A DNA stretch of 10,203 nucleotides from Desulforudis sp. (GTDB taxonomy: Bacteria; Bacillota; Desulfotomaculia; Desulfotomaculales; Desulforudaceae): positions 1-10,203 of the forward strand of contig JACUUW010000057.1 in assembly GCA_014859075.1 (NCBI GenBank). Reading direction: 5' to 3'. A program made the translations under genes and the position numbers. The notes under the pieces are model-generated. The model did no database searches, was not told the DNA's origin, and was given only the letters and a program-made list of their open reading frames with translations. Shown piece by piece: positions 1-6,831 of this stretch (position 1 is the stretch's first letter; each line of letters opens with the position of its first letter).

Positions 1-1569
1 GAACCGGCTTTCCCACGACAGCACGCCGTTGTCGAGCATCGCTTGACTCCAACCCTCACCGGCACTCGCGTACAGGATGGAGAACACCACCGACGCGCCG
101 ATGAAGCCGAGGACGAACTTGGGGAAGCGGTACCAGATCTCGCCCAGGGCGCCCCCGATGGTCAAGTCCACCTGTCCGGCCACGCCCGAGCGCTCCCGCT
201 CCACCTTCAGGGCCCAGTAAGCCGCCACGCCGAAAGCGATGGCCCCGATCATGATGTTCTGGATCATCTTGATGGTGGCCGCCGTATACATCGCCGCCGG
301 GCCGATCAGCTCCCCGGCCGCGACCACGGACCCGGTGTTGTCGACCGTGCCGCCGATCCAGGCGCCGGCCCACACGTGGTGCATGCCGACCGCGTTGGCG
401 ACCGCCGGGATCACGAAGATCATGACCGCCACAAAGACCATGGACATGCCGATGGCCAGAGTCAACTCCTCTTTCTTGGCCCGGCAGGCCGCGGCGGTGG
501 CAATAGCCGCCGACACCCCGGACACGCTCATGTCGGACGAGACGGTGATGTTCAACTCCTTGGACGGCACCTTAATGACGTTCTGGCCGAACCAGTAGGT
601 GCAGACCAGCACGATCGGCGTCACCACCCAGGCCACGAAGATGCCCGGGATGCCGATGAGCGCGATCTTGTTGATCAGGATGCCGGAACCCAAGAGCACC
701 AGGCCGGTCTTGATGTAATACTCGGTCTGGACCGCCGGCTTCACCCACTTGGGCGTCCCGATGGTGTTCGCGATCAGAAGGCCGATGATGAGCGCCCACA
801 GCACGTAAGAGAAACCGAAGCCTTTCAGGGTGGCCTGTTCGGAGATCAAGTAGGCGATTGCCGCAATGATGAATATCACCGGGAAACCAATCAGGAATTT
901 CCTCACCTTAGCGCCCATGAACCGCAGGCCGATGGAGAAGAAGAGTCCGAGGATAATCATGAGTATAATAAGAGAGGGGATGAGGTTGTATGCTTTGGTT
1001 TCCGCGGCAGCCTTGGCCTTGGATTCCGCGTCCACGGCGCTGCGCCACTCGGCGATGGCCGCCCGCGCCTGCTGGTTAAGCTGCCGGTCTTGGAAACCGG
1101 CGGCCGCGGCGAGGGCTTCGGCTTCTTCGGCCTTGGCCCGGGCCAAAGGCGTCGCCGCTTGCGCCGCGGCGTATTTTTCGGCGGCTGCGGCCCGTTTCGC
1201 GGCCGCGTCACTCTCGCTCAGGTAGATGGACGGAAGCGGGTTGCTGGTCCAGCTTTTCGGTCGGTCCGTGTAGGCGTAGATAATCTTCATCGGGTCTTCG
1301 CCGCGGGCCCGGACGCTGTTCATCGCGCTTTCCGCCTCAAAATAGGCGATGGTCCGAAAACCGGCCCGGTCCATTTCCTGTTCCATGGTCACGCGGTATT
1401 CGTCCATCTTTTCCAGGTTCGCGGGCGGTTTGGCAAGAACCAGAATCAGTGCGAATATCAGCAACAGCGCCCCCAGCCAGATAGCCCAGTAGTCTTCGGT
1501 TTTATGGAACTGCTCCCAAGTAGTCAAACGTTTCTCTGTAATTACGTCATCTCTCGATTCAGCGCCCAT
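1..1569 (-). CDS. YeiH/UPF0324-family (putative sulfate exporter family) membrane transporter, 3'-truncated by window edge
   Basis: The reading frame is open for 523 codons from an ATG at 1569 to the window edge, so the C-terminus is missing. An AGGGGTG ribosome site lies about 8 bases upstream of the ATG. Residues 250-450 carry the family hallmarks: a small-residue-rich helix ending ALIIGLLIANTIG (259-271), then YYIKTGLVLLGSGILINKI (284-302), SDMSVSGVSAAIATAAACRAKKEE (from 345) and AWIGGTVDNTGSVVAAG (403-419). The family (PF03601) is annotated as a putative sulfate exporter, but its substrate is not firmly established. The N-terminus is unusual: one membrane helix (about 29-46), then about 145 residues of mostly Ala/Glu/Lys-rich, probably helical sequence, then a second helix (about 194-215) before the core. 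Several hydrophobic spans follow, as expected for an integral membrane protein. Family membership is confident; substrate and direction of transport are not. Confidence 0.88.
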   Translation of the reverse strand, partial: MGAESRDDVITEKRLTTWEQFHKTEDYWAIWLGALLLIFALILVLAKPPANLEKMDEYRVTMEQEMDRAGFRTIAYFEAESAMNSVRARGEDPMKIIYAYTDRPKSWTSNPLPSIYLSESDAAAKRAAAAEKYAAAQAATPLARAKAEEAEALAAAAGFQDRQLNQQARAAIAEWRSAVDAESKAKAAAETKAYNLIPSLIILMIILGLFFSIGLRFMGAKVRKFLIGFPVIFIIAAIAYLISEQATLKGFGFSYVLWALIIGLLIANTIGTPKWVKPAVQTEYYIKTGLVLLGSGILINKIALIGIPGIFVAWVVTPIVLVCTYWFGQNVIKVPSKELNITVSSDMSVSGVSAAIATAAACRAKKEELTLAIGMSMVFVAVMIFVIPAVANAVGMHHVWAGAWIGGTVDNTGSVVAAGELIGPAAMYTAATIKMIQNIMIGAIAFGVAAYWALKVERERSGVAGQVDLTIGGALGEIWYRFPKFVLGFIGASVVFSILYASAGEGWSQAMLDNGVLSWESRF

Positions 1570-2097
1570 TAAGCTTACACCCCTTTAAACGGATTATGGT
1601 TAACGCCCAAACAACAACCGTTGTAAGCCTAATCCTCCTGCCGCTCATTCCCCCTTCCCGTACAGAAGTATGGTATGGGCTACTTCCCGACGCTCTTCCC
1701 ACCCCCCGGTCAGGCGTGTCGGACATCCGGAGGAAACGAAAGGCCCGAATCCAGTTGAATTTGTATTATTTAGCGTGTCATGCTGAGTGGCTTATCCATT
1801 TTGCAGGCTGACCGCTACCTTGTGGTGTTGAATGTCAGTTTCAGCCAGGTTCCTTGATTGGCCTGATTATAGATTGGGGATGAATTGCGCAAATTGTTTT
1901 TCAATTAACTCAATAATAATGCCGTTGGGCTTCAAAGTCAATATGCCGCAGTTAGGCAAGTATTCAAATACCTACCGGTTTTCGCGCCTTTCATTCCGCG
2001 GTTGTTACCACCTATGCACCACGGCCGCCGATATATGCCTTTGGGGGATGAAAACATTCGGGAATTGACTCGGTTTGTGCCGGCAAGATCGGGATTC
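1570..2097. other. Gene-poor intergenic region, partly AT-rich
   Basis: This 528-base gap separates the stop of the radical SAM gene from the start of the YeiH-type gene; both are on the minus strand. Part of it (about 1740-1990) is clearly richer in A+T than the neighbouring genes. Two plus-strand ORFs (1596-1811, 1832-2068) have no recognisable product, no good ribosome site and odd composition, so I do not call them genes. On the minus strand a CATAAT hexamer at 1592-1597 could be a -10 element for the YeiH-type gene, but no convincing -35 sits at the right distance. I see no clear intrinsic terminator for the radical SAM gene. The region may hold remnants of a lost gene or insertion element. 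Confidence 0.6.
1867..1971 (-). pseudogene. Possible C-terminal remnant of a decayed ORF (34 codons)
   Basis: On the minus strand a 34-codon open stretch runs from just after a TAG (1972-1974) to a TAA (1867-1869). It encodes an amphipathic, protein-like tail containing GILTLKPNGIIIELIEKQF, followed by a short hydrophobic end. It has no start codon or ribosome site, and the frame is closed immediately upstream. The mixture of hydrophobic and charged residues looks more like a real protein terminus than random intergenic sequence, and a transposase tail is one possibility. I could not match it to a named family. Treat it as a weak hint only. Confidence 0.2.
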
Positions 2098-3336
2098 TCA
2101 GCCCGGGGTGAAGCTGCCCACCCGGAGACCGGGCACGGCGCGCAGCCGGGCGATCAGGCTCCTGATCCCCAGGATCCGGCCCCGGGCGGGGGGCAGGGTT
2201 TTAAAGAGGCGGTAGGGGTCAATGTTCAAGTTCCGGAGTTGGACCATGTCCACTTTTTCGGCGCCGATGAGGGCCAGGAGGGCTTCCAGTTCCTCTTCCC
2301 GGTCGGTCAGCCCCGGCAGCACCAGCAGGTTCAGATTCACGAAGACGCCGCGGTCGGCGGCCGCGGCCAAGGCGCGCCGCACGTCGGCCAGGCCGAACCC
2401 CCGGGGACGGTGATAGGCGGCATACACCTCTTCCCGTGCACTGATGAGGCTGACGCGGACGCTGTCCAGCCCGGCGCGGGCCGGCGTGTCCAGCGCTTGC
2501 CAGTCGCCCCCGTTGGTGTTCACGTTGATGGTCCCCCGGCCGGTCACCTGCCGGATACGCCGGATAGAATCGGCCAGCAGCCCGGCCTGCAGGAGCGGTT
2601 CACCCTCGCAGCCTTGGCCGAAACTCAGGATCGGTTCCACGGCGTGGGCAAGGTGGGCGGCCCCCAGCTCCACCACCTCGGCGACCGCGGGCACAAAACC
2701 GATCCGCGCCTGCGGAGCCGGACAACACCCGGCGGGCTGGAGCGAGATGCAGCCCAGGCAATCGGCGTTGCAGGCCGGGGAAACCGGAATCCCGGCTTCC
2801 CAACGGGAATAAAAGATGTTCTGGGCCGTCAGACAGTGATAGACGGTGGCACAATGCGCCAGATGGTCGACCAAGCGGTTGTCGGGAAATTCCTTGCGCT
2901 TAATTTTAATCCGCCTGGGCAGGGTCCGGTCGTTGTACAAGAGCGGGTTCCAGCGGTACTCTTCGTCGGTGTGAACGGCGGCCGCGTAAAACTCTCCGTC
3001 ACGGGCCGCCACCGCCGTGTACCCGAACAATCCAAGGTCGGGTGGACGGCCGTACACGCCATAGGCCGGCAGCAGCGTGCGGGTGAAGCCGGCCGGTAGC
3101 AGGGCGGCCACCGTGAAAAGCCTCTCCTCGCCCTTCAACCGCTTGACGTTCCGCACCGGTTTGCCGTCCCAACCAACCGGCGCCCGTTCCGGGAGAAGCA
3201 CCAGGTCGGAGCCCGGCGGCAGCGGGATTGTTTCTTGTTGCCGCACGGGTACAATCTCGGCACCGGTCCAGCCGGCCGCCCCGAGCTCGGGATCCTCATA
3301 GAGGGTACCTTCCGCATCCGCGTACAAAAGCCGCAT
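2098..3336 (-). CDS. Radical SAM protein of unknown function
   Basis: This 412-residue protein starts at an ATG preceded by AAGGAG with 7-base spacing. The radical SAM cluster motif is CNADCLGC (residues 189-196; C189, C193, C196, the CX3CX2C pattern), which binds the [4Fe-4S] cluster that cleaves S-adenosylmethionine. Further matches to the fold are GQGCEGEPLL (240-249, the GGE-like SAM-binding strand), NVNTNG (271-276), SVRVSLIS (292-299) and NLNLLVLPGLTD (334-345). The first 180 or so residues have no domain I recognise and no second cluster motif is obvious, though C162, C168, C203, C204 and C243 are extra cysteines near the core. It has no SPASM-type cysteine-rich C-terminus and ends soon after the barrel. 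The gene stands alone: a long gap follows it and a divergent HPP gene lies upstream. The superfamily is certain; the substrate is unknown. Confidence 0.88.
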   Translation of the reverse strand: MRLLYADAEGTLYEDPELGAAGWTGAEIVPVRQQETIPLPPGSDLVLLPERAPVGWDGKPVRNVKRLKGEERLFTVAALLPAGFTRTLLPAYGVYGRPPDLGLFGYTAVAARDGEFYAAAVHTDEEYRWNPLLYNDRTLPRRIKIKRKEFPDNRLVDHLAHCATVYHCLTAQNIFYSRWEAGIPVSPACNADCLGCISLQPAGCCPAPQARIGFVPAVAEVVELGAAHLAHAVEPILSFGQGCEGEPLLQAGLLADSIRRIRQVTGRGTINVNTNGGDWQALDTPARAGLDSVRVSLISAREEVYAAYHRPRGFGLADVRRALAAAADRGVFVNLNLLVLPGLTDREEELEALLALIGAEKVDMVQLRNLNIDPYRLFKTLPPARGRILGIRSLIARLRAVPGLRVGSFTPG

Positions 3337-3390
3337 ACAGGCGCTCCTTGTTCATATCAATCTGAAATCTCATTCTCCACTAGTGCCGAA

Positions 3391-3407
3391 AAGGGGTCAG
3401 GCTTGCA
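3391..3407 (+). repeat. Left terminal inverted repeat of the MITE-like element
   Basis: The 17-base sequence AAGGGGTCAGGCTTGCA is the exact reverse complement of 3542-3558. Its last 8 bases overlap the first internal direct repeat. Confidence 0.85.
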
Positions 3408-3463
3408 CTATTGCGTTACCGCGCAGCTGAAAGGAATTAGGCCTGCATTATTGCATTACCGCG
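3400..3463 (+). repeat. Two imperfect 24-bp direct repeats with 40-bp period
   Basis: Copies at 3400-3423 and 3440-3463 share GGC.TGCA.TATTGC.TTACCGCG and differ at three positions (T/C, C/T and G/A, all transitions). The start-to-start distance is exactly 40 bases. The 16 bases after each copy do not match. Confidence 0.8.
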
Positions 3464-3541
3464 GACAATTACATGATAAACGTCGTCAATCACCAAAGTC
3501 CTATGTACGCCATTTTAGTAGTAAACCAATAATAGTGCAAA

Positions 3542-3558
3542 TGCAAGCCTGACCCCTT
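3542..3558 (-). repeat. Right terminal inverted repeat of the MITE-like element
   Basis: TGCAAGCCTGACCCCTT is the exact reverse complement of 3391-3407. The bases just inside it (3527-3538) resemble the internal repeat motif in inverted orientation. Confidence 0.85.
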
Positions 3559-3676
3559 AACAAGGCTGGACGCAACATCAATTTCCGGCAGGAGCAGCAA
3601 CCGTTCTGTTGAAGTATATCCCTAATCAGCATACACCCCGATTTTCTTTTTTCCCAGATTTGGGGGCTTTTAGCCA
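3559..3676. other. Leader region of the HPP-family gene
   Basis: These 118 bases separate the MITE-like element from the HPP gene and contain no supported gene. A TTGAAG at 3610-3615 followed 17 bases later by TACACC could be a weak promoter, but neither hexamer is a good match. A GGGGG run at 3662-3666 is the only ribosome-site candidate near the HPP start, 10 bases upstream of it. Confidence 0.3.
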
Positions 3677-4201
3677 TTGGAAAACAATGAGACAAAATTC
3701 CGGATACTCGATCCCAAGTTCAAGAATAACGCCGGCAGATACCTGTTGCAGTGTGCTCTGGCCGCGGCCACCATCCTGGTCGTCCTCGTGTTCCTGGACG
3801 TTATCGCCCATACGGCCATCATCGCCACACTGGGGGCGAGTGCCTTCATCGTGTTCACGATGCCCAAATCCTATCCCTCGCAACCGCGGCCTTTACTCGG
3901 GGGATACTTTGTTGGTATCTTGGTGGGTTGCGTCTGCTGTTTTGTGTCTCGCACCAGTCCCCTCATGCCGCTGATCATCACCCAAAGAGCGTCCTATATC
4001 GTTTTCGGGGCCCTGGCCGTGGGCATCGCCATCCTTTTGATGACGATCACGAACACGGAACACCCCCCGGCCGCGGGTATGGCCCTGGGGTTGGTGTTAA
4101 ACGATTGGGATTACCTGACGATCATCTTTATCCTGGGGGCAATCACCTTTATGTTCTCGGTCAGACAGTTCCTCAAATCCAGACTTATCGACCTGATGTA
4201 G
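3677..4201 (+). CDS. HPP-family integral membrane protein
   Basis: This 174-residue protein starts at a TTG; an in-frame TAG lies only two codons upstream (3671-3673), so no longer start is possible. The ribosome site (GGGGG, 10 bases upstream) is weak. The sequence shows about five hydrophobic spans (roughly residues 23-41, 45-61, 76-92, 106-124 and 144-162). It contains the family signature TEHPPAAGMALG (127-138), which includes the HPP triplet, and the conserved early segment TLGASAFIVFTMPKSYPSQPR (from 51). The length is typical of the single-domain HPP proteins (PF04982). Some cyanobacterial and chloroplast members have been reported to move nitrite across membranes; whether that applies here is unknown. 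It lies divergent from the radical SAM gene, convergent with the M23 peptidase gene, and ends about 20 bases before a strong terminator. Confidence 0.87.
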   Translation: MENNETKFRILDPKFKNNAGRYLLQCALAAATILVVLVFLDVIAHTAIIATLGASAFIVFTMPKSYPSQPRPLLGGYFVGILVGCVCCFVSRTSPLMPLIITQRASYIVFGALAVGIAILLMTITNTEHPPAAGMALGLVLNDWDYLTIIFILGAITFMFSVRQFLKSRLIDLM

Positions 4202-4220
4202 GTATCCCCCGGCACAACAA

Positions 4221-4251
4221 AACAGCGGGGCAATCCCCGCTGTTTTTCTTT
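4221..4251 (+). terminator. Rho-independent terminator after the HPP gene, probably bidirectional
   Basis: A perfect 10-bp stem AACAGCGGGG/CCCCGCTGTT (4221-4230 with 4235-4244) has a CAAT loop, followed by TTTCTTT. On the opposite strand the stem is followed by TTGTTG, so the hairpin could also stop transcripts from the convergent M23 peptidase gene, whose stop codon lies about 70 bases away. Confidence 0.9.
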
Positions 4252-4281
4252 CCCAACCTGCCGAACAAGCTCTGACTCTTC

Positions 4282-4300
4282 CCGGCCGTATACAGGCCGG
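4282..4300. other. Small GC-rich hairpin between convergent genes
   Basis: CCGGCC (4282-4287) and GGCCGG (4295-4300) can pair around a 7-base loop. No T-run follows on either strand, so it is not a classical terminator. It may shield the 3' end of the M23 peptidase transcript or be incidental in GC-rich DNA. Confidence 0.4.
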
Positions 4301-4321
4301 CTTGATCGGCCTCAGGATCCC

Positions 4322-5179
4322 CTATACTTCATAGTCGAGGCCGGATAGGTACAAAACCGGGTCGTAAGGCTGACCCTGCCAGCGTACCTCGAAGTGCAGG
4401 TGCGGGCCGAACGAACGTCCGGTGTCCCCCACCCGGGCGATCAACTCGCCGGCGTTGACCCGGTCCCCGTAGGCGACCAGGAGCTCCGAACAGTGCGCGT
4501 AATAAGTATTCAAGCCGTCCCCGTGGTCCAGGACGACCAGCAGTCCGAAGGTACCCGCCGGACCGGCGAAGGTCACCCGGCCGGCTTCCGCCGCCCTGAT
4601 CGGCGCCCCGTGGTCGGCCGCGAAGTCGACGCCGTAGTGCGGCTGCCCGTCCTCCCGCAAGCCGAACATGGACGTCAGCGGCCCCGCCACCGGAGCGATC
4701 AGGCTGCGCCAGCCGGCCGCCGGTACCGCCGGCCCGCCGTGCGGGGTGGCCGGAATACGCAATTTCTGACCGGGAACCAGCAGGTCCGGATCCGCCAGAC
4801 AGTTCTCCCGTAACAGCTCGGTTAACGGAACCTGGTACATGGCGGCGATCACGGTCAAGTTTTCGCCCTCACGCACCTGGTGTTGGAAACCGGTGCCGGG
4901 CACGGTCAACAACGTTCCAGGACGGATGAAGTCCGGATCCTGGATACTGTTGAGTTCCAGCAAGGTTTCCACACCCACCCGGTGCTCCTGGGCGATCCGC
5001 CACAGGCTGTCGCCTTCCCTGACCAGATACCGGTTGGGAACTGTGTTTTCCGCCGCAGGCGGGTTCTCGTAGGGCCGCTTCTGTACAATCCACTCGTCCA
5101 GCCTGGCCCCCGCCGGATAGGCAAGCGCCGTCGCCAGCATGAGGCCGGCCAGACCGGTCGCCAGCAAACGCTTAAACAA
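4322..5179 (-). CDS. LysM-domain M23 family metallopeptidase (cell-wall endopeptidase)
   Basis: From the TTG at 5179 the protein has 285 residues. A signal-peptide-like N-terminus (MFKRLLATGLAGLMLATALA, then a PAGA cleavage-like site) indicates export. Two LysM peptidoglycan-binding repeats follow: YLVREGDSLWRIAQEH (about 50-94) and HQVREGENLTVIAAMY (about 99-143). The C-terminal M23 (LytM/lysostaphin-type) domain spans about 155-280. Its zinc ligands and catalytic residues are visible as HYGVD (H181, D185), YAH (H229) and PHLHFEV (H260, H262), so it should be active on peptide cross-links. The start is a choice: TTG at 5179 has GGTGAG 6 bases upstream, whereas the ATG at 5206 lacks a ribosome site and would add nine residues. 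The gene follows rho by 75 bp on the same strand and may be co-transcribed. A role in sporulation or cell-wall remodelling is inference. Confidence 0.92.
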   Translation of the reverse strand: MFKRLLATGLAGLMLATALAYPAGARLDEWIVQKRPYENPPAAENTVPNRYLVREGDSLWRIAQEHRVGVETLLELNSIQDPDFIRPGTLLTVPGTGFQHQVREGENLTVIAAMYQVPLTELLRENCLADPDLLVPGQKLRIPATPHGGPAVPAAGWRSLIAPVAGPLTSMFGLREDGQPHYGVDFAADHGAPIRAAEAGRVTFAGPAGTFGLLVVLDHGDGLNTYYAHCSELLVAYGDRVNAGELIARVGDTGRSFGPHLHFEVRWQGQPYDPVLYLSGLDYEV

Positions 5180-5254
5180 GGCAAACTCACCACCTGGTGT
5201 CAGCATTCGCTAGCTAGTTTTTCCATTATCGGCCCACTTTAACCCTCTTTTTGG

Positions 5255-6730
5255 TTACTTGCGGTTCAGCGGGGATTGTGACTGGACCCAACCGTTGGAC
5301 GGCCCCCCGGCCGCCTGTTTGAAGGCCTTGAAGTTACGCAGCAATTCGCTGTTGGACTTGGTGCGCCGCATCTCCCCGATCATGTGCTCCATGGCCTCCC
5401 AGGAGGACAGCTGGTTGGTGGTCTTGCGGAAATACCACATCAGATCGAGTTCGTCCTCGTTCAGCAGCAGTTCCTCCTTGCGCGTGCCCGAACGCTGCAC
5501 ATCGATCGCCGGGAAGATACGCCTTTCCGAAAGACGCCGATCCAGGATCAGCTCCGAGTTGCCCGTACCCTTGAATTCCTCGAAGATCACCTCATCCATC
5601 CGGCTGCCCGTTTCAATAAGCGCCGTGGCCAGGATGGTCAGGCTGCCGCCTTCCTCAATCTTGCGCGCGGCCCCGAAAAACCGCTTCGGCTTGTGCAAGG
5701 CCCCCGGATCCACCCCACCCGAAAGCGTCCGGCCCGAAGGGGGTGACACCAGGTTGTAGGCCCGGCCCAGCCGGGTGATGCTGTCCAGCAGGATGGCCAC
5801 GTCCTTTTTGTGCTCTACGAGCCGTTTGGCCCGCTCCAGGACCATCTCCACCACCTTGACGTGGTTATCAGCCGGCTCATCGAAAGTGGAACTGATCACT
5901 TCGGCGTTCACCGACCGCTGGATGTCGGTCACCTCTTCGGGACGCTCGTCAATCAGGAGAATCATCAGGATGATTTCCGGGTGATTGATCGTGATGCTGT
6001 TCGCGATCTCCTTCAAGAGCGTGGTCTTGCCCGCCTTGGGCGGGGCGACAATAAGGCCCCGTTGGCCCTTGCCCAGTGGTGAAATCAGGTCGATGATCCG
6101 GGCCGCAACCCGGTTCGGAGCGGTTTCCAGGGTCAACCGTTCCTGCGGGTAAAGCGGCGTGAGCTCGTCGAAGTGCTTGCGCCGGCCGACAGTGAGCGCA
6201 TCTTCCCCGTTGATGGTCTCGACCCGCAATAAGGCCAGGTACTTCTCACTGTCCTTCGGAGGACGCACCTGACCGGAAACCAAGTCCCCGGTACGCAGGT
6301 CGAACTTCCGGATCTGAGAAGCCGAAACATAGATGTCGTCGTTTGAAGGCAGAAACTGCGACGGCCTTAGGAACCCGTATCCTTCGGGCAGGATCTCCAG
6401 AAAGCCCTGCGCCTGAAACAATCCGCTTCTGCCGGACAGCATTCTCCCGGCATCGTGATGCGGATGATGCTGTGGATGCGGGTGGTGGTGGGGCACCTCC
6501 TGAGGTACTTGGCGTTCCCGCTCGGGTTGCGGTTCGGGGTAATCGGGGGCCGGTTGATGATGCGCCGGCGGGGACGGCCGTTCCTCGGTTTGCCGGAGTT
6601 CCTGTTGAACCCGGTCTATCTCGGTGATCAGCTCCTTTTTCCTTAAACGGTAGTGGGATGGGATGTTCAGCTCCTTGGCGAGACTCTGCAACTCGGCAAC
6701 GGTCTTTCGTTGCAATTCACTTAATGACAA
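5255..6730 (-). CDS. rho: Transcription termination factor Rho
   Basis: Rho is the hexameric RNA helicase that ends transcription at Rho-dependent sites. The 491-residue protein has the full domain order: an N-terminal Rho_N helical domain (LSELQRKTVAELQSLAKEL, about 3-40), a Pro/Gln/His-rich linker (about 49-98), a cold-shock-like RNA-binding domain (GFLEILPEGYGFLRP, then NDDIYVS; about 108-180), and the RecA-type ATPase. In the ATPase, Walker A is APPKAGKT (229-236), Walker B with the following acidic residues is ILMILLIDERPEEV, and LLDSITRLGRAYN, the Q-loop SPPSGRTLSGG and the R-loop region KIEEGGSLTI are all intact. The linker holds VPHHHPHPQHHPHHD, with eight histidines in 15 residues. 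The start at TTG 6730 is set by AGGGAGGG 6 bases upstream; the in-frame TTG at 6736 would abut that site. A 195-bp leader with competing hairpins precedes it, and the M23 peptidase gene follows. Confidence 0.97.
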   Translation of the reverse strand: MSLSELQRKTVAELQSLAKELNIPSHYRLRKKELITEIDRVQQELRQTEERPSPPAHHQPAPDYPEPQPERERQVPQEVPHHHPHPQHHPHHDAGRMLSGRSGLFQAQGFLEILPEGYGFLRPSQFLPSNDDIYVSASQIRKFDLRTGDLVSGQVRPPKDSEKYLALLRVETINGEDALTVGRRKHFDELTPLYPQERLTLETAPNRVAARIIDLISPLGKGQRGLIVAPPKAGKTTLLKEIANSITINHPEIILMILLIDERPEEVTDIQRSVNAEVISSTFDEPADNHVKVVEMVLERAKRLVEHKKDVAILLDSITRLGRAYNLVSPPSGRTLSGGVDPGALHKPKRFFGAARKIEEGGSLTILATALIETGSRMDEVIFEEFKGTGNSELILDRRLSERRIFPAIDVQRSGTRKEELLLNEDELDLMWYFRKTTNQLSSWEAMEHMIGEMRRTKSNSELLRNFKAFKQAAGGPSNGWVQSQSPLNRK

Positions 6731-6737
6731 AAGCAAC

Positions 6738-6746
6738 CCTCCCTTC
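6738..6746 (-). promoter_or_regulatory. Ribosome binding site that decides the rho start
   Basis: On the minus strand AAGGGAGGG lies 6 bases ahead of the TTG at 6730 and essentially touches the TTG at 6736. Normal Shine-Dalgarno spacing therefore favours 6730 as the start of rho. Confidence 0.6.
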
Positions 6747-6771
6747 TAATAGGGTCGTTATTTTTATTGCC

Positions 6772-6831
6772 GCCCGCGATCTTTTTTATTCAATAACGAG
6801 CGGGAAGTCCCGCGGGCACAGTCCGCCCGCG
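6772..6831 (-). promoter_or_regulatory. rho: rho leader with mutually exclusive hairpins
   Basis: Read as minus-strand RNA, CGCGGGC (6831-6825) pairs with GCCCGCG (6817-6811) around a 7-base loop. The same GCCCGCG could instead pair with a second CGCGGGC at 6778-6772. A third small stem, GCGGG/CCCGC (6813-6809 with 6804-6800), shares three bases with the central segment and so competes with both. No U-run follows, so this is not an ordinary intrinsic terminator. rho is autoregulated in several bacteria, but any role for these structures here is inference; GC-rich DNA readily gives such pairings. Confidence 0.35.

Larger units (their letters stand above)
3391..3558. mobile_element. MITE-like element with 17-bp perfect terminal inverted repeats
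   Basis: The left end AAGGGGTCAGGCTTGCA (3391-3407) is repeated exactly in inverse orientation as TGCAAGCCTGACCCCTT (3542-3558), bounding 168 bp. The element holds no plausible gene and lies in the intergenic space between two divergent genes, as expected for a non-autonomous miniature element. The interior has two 24-base direct copies spaced by exactly 40 bases, and the inside of the right end carries a third, diverged and inverted copy of the same motif (GCACTATTATTG read on the minus strand). I see no clear target-site duplication: the flanks share only AA. Similar GGGGTCAGGC ends occur, from memory, in small repeats of other bacteria, sometimes linked with IS200-like transposases. That link is a recollection and was not tested here. 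Confidence 0.75.

Noticed and set aside
43..1572. 509-residue plus-strand ORF
   Set aside because: It lies antisense to the YeiH-type gene, is rich in Arg, Gly, His and Asp as expected of a GC-rich shadow frame, and matches no family.
1596..2068. Two small plus-strand ORFs (1596-1811 and 1832-2068)
   Set aside because: No ribosome site, no recognisable motif and mixed composition; better explained as chance ORFs in an AT-rich gap.
2002..3099. 365-residue plus-strand ORF
   Set aside because: Antisense to the radical SAM gene, with low-complexity G/P/R/Q composition and no ribosome site.
3391..3558. CRISPR array
   Set aside because: Only two direct copies exist, with a 16-base spacer and inverted ends, which fits a transposon-like element rather than a CRISPR.
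3235..3695. Small ORFs overlapping the inverted-repeat element (3235-3552 plus, 3501-3695 minus)
   Set aside because: They run through the repeats and into neighbouring genes, with no plausible start signals.
6800..6831. Intrinsic terminator between the transaldolase gene and rho
   Set aside because: The hairpins are GC-rich but no T-run follows on either strand.
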